NCBI RefSeq assembly: GCF_001182895.1
Contig: NZ_LFQR01000080.1
Span: forward strand, 1-34,893
Reading direction: 5' to 3'
DNA: 34,893 bases
DNA from: Frateuria defendens
Lineage (GTDB): Bacteria > Pseudomonadota > Gammaproteobacteria > Xanthomonadales > Rhodanobacteraceae
In this document: one piece after another, positions 17,789-26,099 of the stretch
Layout: the number at the start of each line of letters is the position of its first letter
Numbering within the stretch: position 1 is the first letter of the stretch
Translations under genes and position numbers: made by a program
The notes under the pieces: generated by a model
What the model saw: only the letters and a program-made list of their open reading frames with translations
What the model was told of the DNA's origin: nothing
Database searches by the model: none

Positions 17789-18685
17789 ATGCAACTTCGA
17801 CATCTGAAGACCTTCGTGGCGGTGGCCGCCACGCTCAACGTCACGCGGGCGGCCGAGCGGATCCACCTGGCCCAGTCGAGCGTGACGGAGCAGATCCAGG
17901 CGCTGGAGGCGGAGCTGGGCGCGGCGCTCTTCGACCGCTCGCCGCGCGGCCTGCGCCTGACCGAAGCCGGTCGCCGGCTGCTCGGCTACGCCGGCAGCAT
18001 GCTGTCGCTGGCCGAGGAGGCGCGCGCCGCGGTGGCGGACACGGCGGCGCGCACCGCGGGCGAACTCGAGATCGGCGGGCTGGAAACGCTGTGCGCGGCC
18101 TGGCTGCCGCCCCTGCTGGCGGCGTTCCGCCGGCGGCATCCGGCGGTGGCGCTGCATGTGCGCAGCGCCGGCAGCGGCGCCTTGCGCGCCGCGGTGGGGC
18201 GGAGCGAGCTGGACGTCTGTTTCGTCTTCGGCGAGGACGGCTTCGGGCCCGGCGTGCAGAGCGAGCCGCTCGCGCGGGAGCGGCTCGCCGTGATCGTCCC
18301 GCCCGGCCACCGGCTGGCCGGGCGGCGGGCGGTCTCGGCCGCCGACCTCGCGGGCGAGCCGTTCCTGGCGACCGAGCCGGGATGCGTCTACCGGCGGATG
18401 TTCGAGGACGCCTTCCCGGCCGGCGATCCGCATCGTCCGCCGCTGGCGGCCGAGCTGGGCAGCCTGACCGCGGCGTGCGCGCTGGTCGAGGCCGGCCTCG
18501 GCTGCGCGCTGGTGCCGCGCCTGGCGGTGGACGGCGCCCGCCGCCTCGCCGTGCTGGCGTGGCCGGATGCGCCGGAGGTCGCCATCGCCATGGCCTGGCG
18601 CCGCCGGCGCGTGCAGGCGCCGGCCCTGCGCCGCTTCATCGAGGCGGCGCGGGAACACGTGCGCCTGCCTGAAGCCTGTGCGTGA
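17789..18685 (+). CDS. LysR family transcriptional regulator
   Basis: A 298-residue regulator. Residues 1-60 form the winged helix-turn-helix (LRHLKTFVAVAATLNVTRAAERIHLAQSSVTEQIQALEAELG in overlapping pieces), and about 90-290 the periplasmic-binding-like effector domain (LEIGGLETLCAAWLPPLL, DVCFVFGEDG, LAVIVPPGHRLAG, GLGCALVPRLAV). The start is the ATG preceded by GGTGGA; an in-frame GTG four codons upstream is possible. It converges with the SDR gene and has no divergent partner, so its target is not evident from position. Confidence 0.88.
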   Translation: MQLRHLKTFVAVAATLNVTRAAERIHLAQSSVTEQIQALEAELGAALFDRSPRGLRLTEAGRRLLGYAGSMLSLAEEARAAVADTAARTAGELEIGGLETLCAAWLPPLLAAFRRRHPAVALHVRSAGSGALRAAVGRSELDVCFVFGEDGFGPGVQSEPLARERLAVIVPPGHRLAGRRAVSAADLAGEPFLATEPGCVYRRMFEDAFPAGDPHRPPLAAELGSLTAACALVEAGLGCALVPRLAVDGARRLAVLAWPDAPEVAIAMAWRRRRVQAPALRRFIEAAREHVRLPEACA

Positions 18686-18724
18686 TCGCCCAGCGCGGCC
18701 CGGGCGGCGATCGCGGCCGGGCCC

Positions 18725-19465
18725 TCACACCAACCGGTGGCCGCCTTCCACGTGCAGCACCGTGCCGGTGACGAAGCCGTTGCCCATGAGGAAGCGGATC
18801 GCGTCGGCGATCTCCTCGGCGCGGCCGACCCGGCCCACCGGCAGGCGTTCGGCCATGGCGCCCAGCATCGCGTCCTTGGCCTCGCCCGCCACGTAGGTCC
18901 AGATCGGCGTGTCCACCCAGCCGGGCGAGACCGCGTTGACGCGCACCGGCCCCAGCTCCACCGCCAGCGCGCGGACCAGTGCGGCGAGCGCGCCGTTGAC
19001 CGCGGCCACCGCGGCGCCGCGCGCGGTGGGGCGGTAGGCGGCGATGCCGGAGGTGAAGGTGATCGACCCCCGCGGCGCCAGCACCGCCGCACCATGCTTG
19101 GCCAGCAGCAGCGGGCCGACCAGCTTGGAGTCGATGGCGCGCCGGACCGCCGTCAGCTCCAGCGCCGGCAGCAGCTGGTAGGCGCCCTCGATGTCGGCCG
19201 CGGTGACGGCGATGTGATCGAGCGGGCCGCTCTGCCCGAACAGGCCGGCGACTTCGTCCTCGCACGTGATGTCGGCGGCGCAGGCGCGCAGCCGGCCGGT
19301 GTCGGGCAGGCGCCGGCGCGCCTCGGCGAGCCTGGCCTCGGAGCGGCCCACGATGGTGACCTCCGCGCCGTCCTCCAGCAGCGCCCCGGCGAGTGCCAGG
19401 CCCATCCCCGAACTGCCTCCGGCGATCAGCACGCGCTCGCGGGGCGCGCTTTCGTTCTCGTGCAT
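18725..19465 (-). CDS. SDR-family protein without the Tyr-Lys catalytic pair
   Basis: A 246-residue Rossmann-fold protein of the classical short-chain dehydrogenase type. The nucleotide motif GGSSGMG is at 16-22, Ser139 sits in TFTSGIAAYRP, and VRVNAVSPGWVDTPIW at about 175 is typical. Where Tyr-x3-Lys is expected (about 13 residues after the serine), the sequence is RGAAVAAVNGALAAL, so both Tyr and Lys are missing. Related SDRs with the SGIAAYRP motif and an N-G-A helix exist and may use another mechanism or have lost redox activity. The ATG at 19465 is the only start matching family length. Confidence 0.85.
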   Translation of the reverse strand: MHENESAPRERVLIAGGSSGMGLALAGALLEDGAEVTIVGRSEARLAEARRRLPDTGRLRACAADITCEDEVAGLFGQSGPLDHIAVTAADIEGAYQLLPALELTAVRRAIDSKLVGPLLLAKHGAAVLAPRGSITFTSGIAAYRPTARGAAVAAVNGALAALVRALAVELGPVRVNAVSPGWVDTPIWTYVAGEAKDAMLGAMAERLPVGRVGRAEEIADAIRFLMGNGFVTGTVLHVEGGHRLV

Positions 19466-19673
19466 GCGATGTCTCCGTGTTCGCCGCCGGCAACGGGCGC
19501 GGCGGCGACGCGATCTTCCGCAAGCGGGGCGGAGAGCGGAAACGGGAATGTGCGATGGGTGCCATCGGCTTTCCCGATCGCGGCGGGCGACGGCGGCCGG
19601 CGCGTGCGCTCGGGCGCGTCGGAACGCGACGCTGCCCATTCCGCCCTCGGGGGTGATCGGCATCGGCGAGGCG

Positions 19674-20079
19674 ATGCTCTCGCCCGAGTACTGGGTGGCC
19701 AGAGCCCCCTTCGTCTCCGACGTCTACCGCAGCCTGGGCGTGCAGCTGCCGCGGAACACGGGCGACCAGAGCGCGAGCCCGGCGCTGAAGCACCGGCTGT
19801 TCGGCGCCGGCGACAGCCATGCGGTGCGCACGCCGGCCCTGGCCGAGGCGCAGGTCGGTGACCTGATCTACACCCCCGGCCACGTAGTTCCTGGGGCGGG
19901 TCGACGGCCAGCCGTACGTGATCCAGGACCTCGGCGGGGTGATCTTTCTCGACGGCGCCGGCAAGAAGCGCTGGACCAAGACCAACGCGGTCTCGGTGAC
20001 GCCGCTGCTGCCGCTGCGGGTGGACGAGAAGCTCTCCTACGTCGACGCCATGACCAGCCTGGTGCGCATCCGCCCGTGA
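19674..20079 (+). pseudogene. NlpC/P60-SH3 cell-wall hydrolase pseudogene
   Basis: Fragments of a YkfC-like murein endopeptidase lie in two frames. The first frame reads MLSPEYWVARAPFVSDVYRS and continues through GVQLPRNTGDQ to VGDLIYTPGHVV. Near 19880-19890 the frame shifts, and the second frame continues LGRVDGQPYVIQDLGGVIF, then TNAVSVTPLLPL and YVDAMTSLVRIRP before TGA. In intact relatives SPEYW is far upstream of the catalytic DCSG-F segment; here they are joined directly, so about 30-60 codons including the nucleophile Cys appear deleted, besides the frameshift. The SH3 domains upstream are also missing. Confidence 0.65.
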
Positions 20080-20273
20080 ACCGCCTTGCGGCGGCCGCGC
20101 GCGGGCGTGGCAGAGGCCGGTTCGAAAAGCGGCGCGGCGGCGAGCACGGTCGACCCCGGCGTGGGCGCGCCGAGGCGGCCGGCGCCGCAACGTACGCCGT
20201 GTCGATTTCCCCGGGTGCCGTTCGTCGTGTCCAGAGACACCGGATCCGCCTTCACCGTTTGAGGAGACATGTC

Positions 20274-20702
20274 ATGCCCATCGAGCCCTACCTGTTCTTC
20301 GACGGCCGCTGCGAAGAGGCCATCGCCTTCTATCGCCAGTCGCTGGGCGCCGAGGTCGAGATGCTGATGCGCTACAGCGAGGCCCCGGCCGGCTCCGCCC
20401 AGTGCCCGGACGGCTCGCAGCCGCCGGGCGACAAGGTCATGCACGCTAGCCTGCGCATCGGCCAGGGCCGGCTGATGGCCTCCGACGGCTTCGCCGCGGG
20501 CAAGCCGGAGTTCAAGGGCTTCTCGCTCTCGCTGACGGCCGACGACGACGCCGGGGCGAAGCGCCTGTTCGACGCGCTGGCCGACGGCGGCCAGGTGCAG
20601 CAACCGTTGGGCGCCACCTTCTTCGCCTCCAGCTTCGGCATGGTCGCCGACCGCTTCGGCGTGGCATGGATGGTGATCGTGCCGTTGCCGATGAAGGGCT
20701 GA
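20274..20702 (+). CDS. VOC-family protein (PhnB/glyoxalase-like)
   Basis: A 142-residue protein of the vicinal oxygen chelate superfamily, PhnB-like (DUF1338/3-demethylubiquinone-type) group. Visible hallmarks are the start IEPYLFFDGRCEEAIAFYRQ, MHASLRIGQGRLMASDG, a FSLSLTADDD strand, and the closing SSFGMVADRFGVAWMV. GAGGAG lies 7-8 nt before the ATG. Such proteins are common in proteobacteria, form dimers and may bind a metal, but the reaction is unknown. It is followed 71 bp later by the DUF1801 gene, possibly cotranscribed. Confidence 0.88.
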   Translation: MPIEPYLFFDGRCEEAIAFYRQSLGAEVEMLMRYSEAPAGSAQCPDGSQPPGDKVMHASLRIGQGRLMASDGFAAGKPEFKGFSLSLTADDDAGAKRLFDALADGGQVQQPLGATFFASSFGMVADRFGVAWMVIVPLPMKG

Positions 20703-20773
20703 CCGGGATGCCGGCACGTGCCCGCCGCGTTGTGGGCCATCAAGACGGCAAGAGTCCACCGGCTGGAGTGGCC

Positions 20774-21301
20774 ATGACCATCACGACCTCCAGGACGCCG
20801 GCGAAGGCCGCCAGGAAGGCCGTCGCCGGGCGGGCCGCCGCAAAGGCGGCCGCGCCGCGCGAGGCGGTCGCCGAGTCATCCGCCCGCAAGCCCGCGAAGC
20901 CGGGCCTGCTCGCAGGTGGCAACCCCAGGATCGCAAAGGCCGACGGCGACGTTCCCGTGCAGGCCTACATTGCGGCCATGCCGGGCTGGAAGCGCGAGGT
21001 CGGGGGCCGCCTCGACGCGCTCATCACGCGCGCCGTTCCCGGCGTGCGCAAGGCGGTCAGATGGAACTCTCCCTTCTACGGCGTCGAGGGCCGGGGCTGG
21101 TTCCTCGGCTTCCATTGCTTCACGGGGTACGTCAAGGTGACGTTCTTCCAGGGTACGTCGCTGCGTCCCATCCCTCCCGGCGAATCGAAGCAGAAGGACG
21201 TGCGCTACCTGGACATCCACGAGCACGATCCGCTCGACGCCGCCCAATTCACCGCCTGGGTGAAGCAGGCCAGCCAACTGCCCGGCTGGGGCAAGGGCTG
21301 A
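20774..21301 (+). CDS. DUF1801 protein with a Lys/Ala-rich N-terminal tail
   Basis: A 175-residue protein. The C-terminal part (about 58-175) is a DUF1801/YdhG-like domain: VQAYIAAMPGWKREVGGRLD, VRKAVRWNSPFYGVEGRGWF, and TGYVKVTFFQGTSLRPIPPG. Residues about 8-45 are a low-complexity Ala/Lys/Pro/Arg stretch (TPAKAARKAVAGRAAAKAAA) like histone H1 or bacterial HU tails, suggesting nucleic-acid contact or disorder. GGAG lies 5 nt before the ATG. DUF1801 proteins have no firmly established activity. Confidence 0.85.
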   Translation: MTITTSRTPAKAARKAVAGRAAAKAAAPREAVAESSARKPAKPGLLAGGNPRIAKADGDVPVQAYIAAMPGWKREVGGRLDALITRAVPGVRKAVRWNSPFYGVEGRGWFLGFHCFTGYVKVTFFQGTSLRPIPPGESKQKDVRYLDIHEHDPLDAAQFTAWVKQASQLPGWGKG

Positions 21302-21499
21302 TCGTCGCGAACCCGCCTCGCCATCGCCTTTCGCCCACAACCGGGCCCGCGCGATGCAGGGCGACGACGAGGGGATGACCTTCGGCCGTGCGCGAAGGCC
21401 CGGCTGAACCTTGCCGGCGGAGCGGCCTTGCCACCGCGGGTCGTCATGACGCCCGAGCATGCCCGCGCGGCGCTGCAAGCGGCGGCCGGTATCGAGCGC

Positions 21500-23488
21500 C
21501 TACAACCCGAACGGATACGTCTCCGGCATGCCGGGCCTGGCGTGTTGCGGGCCGAGCGGCGTCACAGCAGTGGTCTCGTCGAACCACACGTAGGCGTCGA
21601 ACTGGCCGGGCAGGGTGGCCTCGGCGTAGTGGCTCTGCAGTTCGGTGTCGGGGCGGTAGATCACGCCGATGAAGCGCTGCGGGCGCGGCGCCAGCAGGGC
21701 CTCGCGCAGCGCCTCGTCCTGGCCGGGTCCGAGGTCGAGCAGGAAGCGCGGCAGGCCGGTGTCGTGGCAGAGCCGCTCCACGCTGCCGCGGCGCGAGGGC
21801 AGCACGCGCTTGACCGCCATGTCGTCGCCCCAGTCGTCGGCCGCGGCCACGGTGCCGGCGTGGGTGCCCAAGCCGATCAGCGCGGCCTCCTCGCCGAAGT
21901 GCTCGCGGCAGAGCTGGCCGATGTTGAGCTGGTCGCGCGCGGCGCCCATGTCGGTGTGGCGCGCGTCGCCGATGTGCGAGTTGTGCGCCCACACGATGGC
22001 CTTGGCCCGCGGGCCGTGCGCGTCGAGCAGGTGCCGCAGGGTCTCGAACATGTGCGTGTCGCGCAGGTTCCAGCTTTGCGCGCCGCCGTAGTACATGGCG
22101 CGGTAATAGTGCTCGGCCGCGGCGATCAGGCGCGCGCTCTGCGCCGCGTCGAGGAAGCTCTCGCCGTCCTGCCGCACGTAGTCGAGCCGGCTGGCGAGCA
22201 GGTCGCGGCACTGCTGCACCACGGCCTGCTCGCAGCGGGTGTAGCCGTGGCTCAGCACGGCGCGGCCGTAGGTGGCCGGCTCCTTCTGCCAGGGCGTGAG
22301 GCAGCCGTAGCGTTCGCGCGCCACCGCGGCCGCGGCGGGGTCGACGCGGTCAAGGTAATGCAGCACGGCCGCGATGGAGTCGGTGAGGTTGTAGAGGTCC
22401 AGGCCGTAGAAGCCCGCCTGCTCGGCGTGCTCGCGGTCCGCGTTGTGGGCGTGCAGCCAGTCCACCAGGGCGGCCACGTCGGTGTTGCGCCACATCCAGG
22501 TGGGGAAGCGCTGGAACGCGGGCACCGTGCCGGCGCGCAGCGGCAGGTGGCGCACGTAGCGGTTGACTGTGGCGGCGTCCGGCCAGTCCGCCTCCACCGC
22601 GACGAAGCGGAAGCCGTGGCGCCCGATCAGCCGCCGCGTGATGGCGGCCCGCGCGCGGTAGAACTCCGCGGTGCCGTGGCTGGCCTCGCCCAGCAGCACC
22701 ACGCGGCGGCCGGCGTAGCGCTCGAAGGGTGCGGCGAAGTCGGCGGCGTCGGGGTCCGGCAAGGGCTCGGCGGCGGCGGAGATGCGTGCCGGCAGCGAGG
22801 TGTCGCGCACGTAGGCGCGGGCCGTCGCGGGCTGGCCATCCTCGGTCCAGCCCTGCGCGCCGATCAGGGGCACGAACTGCACGCCGCCGAGGTCCTGCTC
22901 GTCGTAGCTGTCCTCGCCGAGCCGGGTGATCTTGCGCAGGTGCTGCATGCGCCGGGCCTCGCCCACCGGGATCACCAGCCGCCCGCCGATGGCGAGCTGT
23001 TCGCGCAGCGCGGGCGGCGCCGCGGGCGCGCCGGCCGCGACCAGGATGGCGTCGAACGGCGCGGCCTCCGGCCAGCCCCGGCTGCCGTCGCCCACGCGCA
23101 GGGTGATGTTGTCGTAGCCGAGGCGCTCGAACCGCGCGGCGGCCTCGCTCGCCAGTTCGCCGAGCCGCTCGATGGCGTAGACGTGCCCGGCGATCCGGCT
23201 CGCCACCGCCGAGGCGTAGCCGGAGCCGGCGCCCACCTCCAGCACGCGGTCGCCCGGTTGCAGCGCGGCGGCCTCCACCATCAGGGCCACCACGTAGGGC
23301 TGGGAGATGGTCTGGCCCTGGCCGATCGGCAGCGGGCTGTCCTCGTAGGCGAACTCTTCGAAGCCGGGATCGACGAAGGCCTCGCGCGGCACCGTGCGCA
23401 TCGCCGCCAGCACCGCGGTGTCGCGCACGCCGCGGCGGGCGATGTGGAAGTCCACCATGCGGTCGCGGGCGCGCAGGAAATCGACCAT
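21500..23488 (-). CDS. Protein-L-isoaspartate methyltransferase / erythromycin esterase fusion
   Basis: A 662-residue two-domain protein. Residues 1-210 are a PCMT repair methyltransferase (PRE-AF at 34-38, SPLPIGQGQTISQPYVVALM, SAM motif VLEVGAGSGYASAV at 83-96). Residues about 240-655 are an erythromycin-esterase-like domain (PF05139), with LLGEASHGT (265-273), FVAVEADWPD (295-304), FYGLDLYNL and AHNSHIGDAR (501-510); these His/Glu residues form the hydrolase site of EreA/EreB relatives. The domains are in one uninterrupted frame. The start ATG has a weak binding site. The fused enzyme might couple protein repair with ester or lactone hydrolysis; whether it gives macrolide resistance cannot be told, as many Ere-like proteins do not. 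Confidence 0.9.
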   Translation of the reverse strand: MVDFLRARDRMVDFHIARRGVRDTAVLAAMRTVPREAFVDPGFEEFAYEDSPLPIGQGQTISQPYVVALMVEAAALQPGDRVLEVGAGSGYASAVASRIAGHVYAIERLGELASEAAARFERLGYDNITLRVGDGSRGWPEAAPFDAILVAAGAPAAPPALREQLAIGGRLVIPVGEARRMQHLRKITRLGEDSYDEQDLGGVQFVPLIGAQGWTEDGQPATARAYVRDTSLPARISAAAEPLPDPDAADFAAPFERYAGRRVVLLGEASHGTAEFYRARAAITRRLIGRHGFRFVAVEADWPDAATVNRYVRHLPLRAGTVPAFQRFPTWMWRNTDVAALVDWLHAHNADREHAEQAGFYGLDLYNLTDSIAAVLHYLDRVDPAAAAVARERYGCLTPWQKEPATYGRAVLSHGYTRCEQAVVQQCRDLLASRLDYVRQDGESFLDAAQSARLIAAAEHYYRAMYYGGAQSWNLRDTHMFETLRHLLDAHGPRAKAIVWAHNSHIGDARHTDMGAARDQLNIGQLCREHFGEEAALIGLGTHAGTVAAADDWGDDMAVKRVLPSRRGSVERLCHDTGLPRFLLDLGPGQDEALREALLAPRPQRFIGVIYRPDTELQSHYAEATLPGQFDAYVWFDETTAVTPLGPQHARPGMPETYPFGL

Positions 23489-23848
23489 GGCGATGTGGCG
23501 GCGGCGGAAGCGAGGAACGCGGCCATGGGTAGCACGGCCGGCGTGGAGTGGGCGTCATGCCGGCAGGCGGGCGCGGCGGCCGAGCCGGCTTGGCACGGGC
23601 CGCATCGGCGTCGGTGGGGCCGCGCGTCAGCCTTGCCGGCGCCGCTCCCGTTGCCGCGGATCGGCACGGTTCGCCGCCGCGGGAGGGCCTGCACGGCAGC
23701 GCGGCAAAGGCGCGGCGGCTGTTCGCGGGGCCGCCTGTTCTGCCCGGGCGGCATGGCCGGCAGTGCGACGACAGGGATGCAGGCGAAGAAACACGACACC
23801 GCCCGGCCGAAGCCGGGCGGTGTCCGGTGCGCCATGCAGCCGCTGCGC
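23489..23848. other. Spacer between the fusion gene and the esterase gene
   Basis: A 360-bp gap between two minus-strand genes. Its right part holds a strong intrinsic terminator (23795-23824) for the esterase gene; the left part must contain the promoter of the PCMT-Ere fusion. No gene or further repeat was recognised. Confidence 0.5.
23795..23824 (-). terminator. Intrinsic terminator of the esterase gene
   Basis: GACACCGCCCGGC, the tetraloop CGAA and GCCGGGCGGTGTC form a perfect 13-bp stem. On the minus strand it is followed by GTGTTTCTTCG, a moderately T-rich tail. It lies 24 bp after the stop of the minus-strand hydrolase gene, as expected for a Rho-independent terminator. Confidence 0.85.
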
Positions 23849-24862
23849 TTACTTCAGCTTGTTGCGCAGGAAGGCGTTGGCCTGGTCGATGGCGGCGCGG
23901 GTCGCCGGGGTGTCGCTGATCGCGTTGAGCATCACGAAGTCGTGGATGGTGCCCAGGTAGCGGGTGGCGGTGACGCGCACGCCGGCCTGCTCCAGCTTGT
24001 GGGCGTAAGCCTCGCCTTCGTCACGCAGCACGTCGTTCTCGTCGGTGATCACCAGCGCCTCGGGCAGGCCCTTGAGCTGGTCGATGCCGGCGCGCAGCGG
24101 CGAGGCGGTCGGCTCGTTGCGCTTGGCCTTGTCCGGCAGGTAGGCGTCCCAGAACCAGGCCATCGCGTTGCGGGTCAGCCACGGGCCGTTGGCGAAGCTG
24201 CGGTAGGAGCCGTCGTCGAGGTTGGCGTCGGTCACCGGGTAGAACAGAAGCTGCCCTTTCAGCGCCGGGCCGCCCTGCTGCTTGGCCAGCAGCGACACCG
24301 CCGCCACCATGTTGCCGCCCACGCTGTCGCCGGCGAGGGCGATGCGGCCGGGGGCCACGCCGATCTCGGCGCCGTGCCCGGCCACCCAGCGCAGCGCGGC
24401 GTAGCCCTGGTTGATCTGCACCGGGTACTGCGCCTCGGGCGCCGGGGTGTAGTTGACGAACACCACCGCGGCACGGGCGCCATTGGCGATCTCGCGGATC
24501 AGGCGGTCATGCGTGTTCTTGCTGCCGAGCACCCAGCCGCCGCCATGGAAATACACCACCGCCGGCAGCGGTTCCTTCACGCCCTGCGGGCGCACCACGC
24601 GGATCGAGACCTGGCCGGCCGCGCCGCCGGGGATGGTCAGATCCTGCACGTCGGCCGGCAGCAGCGAGGCGGGGTTCTTCTGCGCGCCTTCCAGCACCTG
24701 GCGCGCATCGGCGTAGCTCAGCCGGTAGATCGGCTTGCCGCCCTGCGCGGCGAGCTGGTCCAGGAACGCCTGGGTGGAGGGCTCCACCTGTGCTTTGGCG
24801 TTGGCCGTGGTGGCGGCGGCGACCGACAGGATGGACGCGGCGAGGAGACTCTTGATGGACAT
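23849..24862 (-). CDS. Exported alpha/beta hydrolase (HSL-type esterase)
   Basis: A 337-residue esterase/lipase of the hormone-sensitive-lipase group. Residues 1-22 form a Sec signal (LLAASILSVAAATTANA). The oxyanion motif HGGGW is at 106-110, nucleophile Ser180 in LAGDSVGGN, Asp277 in ENDVLRDE and His307 in GTIHDF, so the triad is complete. It likely acts on short-chain esters in the periplasm. It is divergent from a LysR gene (25056) over 193 bp, the classic arrangement for a LysR-controlled target, and ends in a strong terminator. Confidence 0.92.
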   Translation of the reverse strand: MSIKSLLAASILSVAAATTANAKAQVEPSTQAFLDQLAAQGGKPIYRLSYADARQVLEGAQKNPASLLPADVQDLTIPGGAAGQVSIRVVRPQGVKEPLPAVVYFHGGGWVLGSKNTHDRLIREIANGARAAVVFVNYTPAPEAQYPVQINQGYAALRWVAGHGAEIGVAPGRIALAGDSVGGNMVAAVSLLAKQQGGPALKGQLLFYPVTDANLDDGSYRSFANGPWLTRNAMAWFWDAYLPDKAKRNEPTASPLRAGIDQLKGLPEALVITDENDVLRDEGEAYAHKLEQAGVRVTATRYLGTIHDFVMLNAISDTPATRAAIDQANAFLRNKLK

Positions 24863-24970
24863 GATGGCGTGACTCCAGTGGAATAGGACGGTTTTCCGAG
24901 GGCTTTCCCGCGCCGCCGCCGCGTGGCGGCCGGCTCGGGAGAGTGGCCCGAAGGCCTTGTCGCCCCGGGT

Positions 24971-25013
24971 GTGGAGCCATTGTGTGGAGCCGGCTGCGAG
25001 GGCGGAATTTCCG
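24971..25013. promoter_or_regulatory. Possible operator region between esterase and LysR genes
   Basis: A direct repeat GTGGAGCC occurs at 24971-24978 and 24984-24991 (13-bp period). A palindrome CGGAA-T-TTCCG follows at 25003-25013, 43 bp before the LysR start. Their position between divergent regulator and target genes makes LysR binding plausible, but the classical T-N11-A box is not obvious. Confidence 0.35.
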
Positions 25014-25055
25014 TTTTCGCAACGCCTGTTGCCTGGAACCTAAAAGCCCGAATTC

Positions 25056-25931
25056 ATGGAACTGCACGAGATCCGCTACGCCCTCGCGGTGTTCAAGACG
25101 CTCAACTTCACCCGCGCCGCGGAGCAGAGCTTCGTCACCACGCCGGCGCTGTCGCGGGCGGTGAAGAAGCTGGAGGAGGAACTCGGCGCGCCGCTGTTCC
25201 AGCGCGACACCACCGGCGTCGCTGTGACCGACTTCGGGCGCCTGGTGCGGCCGCACCTGGAGCAGGTGATGGCGGAGATGAGCGCCACCAAGCTCGCCGC
25301 GCGCGGCTTCCTGCAACTGGACAACGCGCCGGTCTCGGTGGGCGTGATGTGCACCATCGGCGCCGCACGCTTCCTCGCCTTCCTGGCGCAATTCCGCCTC
25401 GACCATCCGGGCGCGCGCATCCACCTGGTCGAAGGCAGCGCCGACCATCTCGCCGAACAGCTGCTGGGCCGCAAGCTGGAGCTGGCGGTGATGGCGCAGC
25501 CGGAGGGCCCCGATGCGCGCATCCGCCGCCGCGCGCTCTACCGCGAGCGCTTCGTGGTGGCGTTCCCGCCGGGCCACCGCTTCGAGGCGCTGGACGAGGT
25601 GACGCTGACCGAAGCGGCTGGCGAGCAGCACCTGCTGCGCGCCAGCTGCGAATACAACGGCCAGTTCACCGACCTGCTGGAGGCGCGCGGCGTGCAGCTG
25701 CCGATCGTCTTTCGCAGCGAGCGCGAGGACTGGATCCAGACCATGGTGGCCGGCGGCTTCGGCGTCTCCTTCGTACCCGAGTACTCGGCCACCATCGCCG
25801 GCCTCAGGACCCGCCCGCTGGTCGACCCCGCGGTGGAACGCGAAGTGGCGCTGGGCTGGCTCGATGGCGCCGCGCTGTCGCCCACGGCCAAGGCGTTCCA
25901 CGACGCGATCGCGGTGTGGGACTGGGGCTAG
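25056..25931 (+). CDS. LysR family transcriptional regulator
   Basis: A 291-residue regulator. The DNA-binding part (1-60) reads MELHEIRYALAVFKTLNFTR, then AAEQSFVTTPALSRAVKKLE, followed by EELGAPLFQRD. The effector domain (about 90-290) has VGVMCTIGAARFLAFL, LELAVMAQPEG, RFVVAFPPGHRF and GGFGVSFVPEYS. It is divergent from the exported esterase gene, its most likely target. The ATG is followed by the family-typical N-terminus; the preceding sequence has no strong binding site. Confidence 0.88.
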   Translation: MELHEIRYALAVFKTLNFTRAAEQSFVTTPALSRAVKKLEEELGAPLFQRDTTGVAVTDFGRLVRPHLEQVMAEMSATKLAARGFLQLDNAPVSVGVMCTIGAARFLAFLAQFRLDHPGARIHLVEGSADHLAEQLLGRKLELAVMAQPEGPDARIRRRALYRERFVVAFPPGHRFEALDEVTLTEAAGEQHLLRASCEYNGQFTDLLEARGVQLPIVFRSEREDWIQTMVAGGFGVSFVPEYSATIAGLRTRPLVDPAVEREVALGWLDGAALSPTAKAFHDAIAVWDWG

Positions 25932-25958
25932 GCGTCCAGCCGCCGCCGGCCGGAGTCC

Positions 25959-25991
25959 GTCGCCATGCCAGCGAAGGCCGGCATCCATGGG
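25959..25991. repeat. Degenerate dispersed palindrome in a convergent gap
   Basis: GTCGCCATGCCAGCGAAGGC followed by CGGCATCCATGGG resembles a widespread bacterial intergenic repeat (GTCATTCCCGCGAAGGCGGG-type). ATGCC / GGCAT forms the stem. It lies between the converging LysR genes (25931 and 26100), where nothing else is seen. Confidence 0.4.
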
Positions 25992-26099
25992 CGCCGAGGC
26001 TCGGGCAGGCGGTCGCCCTGAACCGCGGCCTGCGCCGGCGTGACGGTTGCGGCCGGGTCTTGAGGCGGCGACGCAGCCGTCAGGGACGTCGCGCGGCGC

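Noticed and set aside
14860..18672. A very long open frame on the plus strand (about 1270 codons) across the acylase, small protein and LysR genes
   Set aside because: It is antisense to the well-supported acylase gene, with a composition typical of high-GC shadow frames (Arg/Gly/Ala/Val/His rich), and shows no domain.
21500..23488. Macrolide resistance determinant
   Set aside because: The Ere-like domain has the active-site histidines, but many family members have no macrolide activity; resistance cannot be claimed from sequence.
23590..23606. Second sigma-54-like site (TTGGCAC-GGGCC-GCAT)
   Set aside because: The -12 element lacks the invariant TTGC/GC spacing, so it fails the consensus.
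21428..24886. Plus-strand open frame of about 1150 codons over the PCMT-Ere and esterase genes
   Set aside because: Antisense to two genes with complete catalytic motifs; no domain or binding site.
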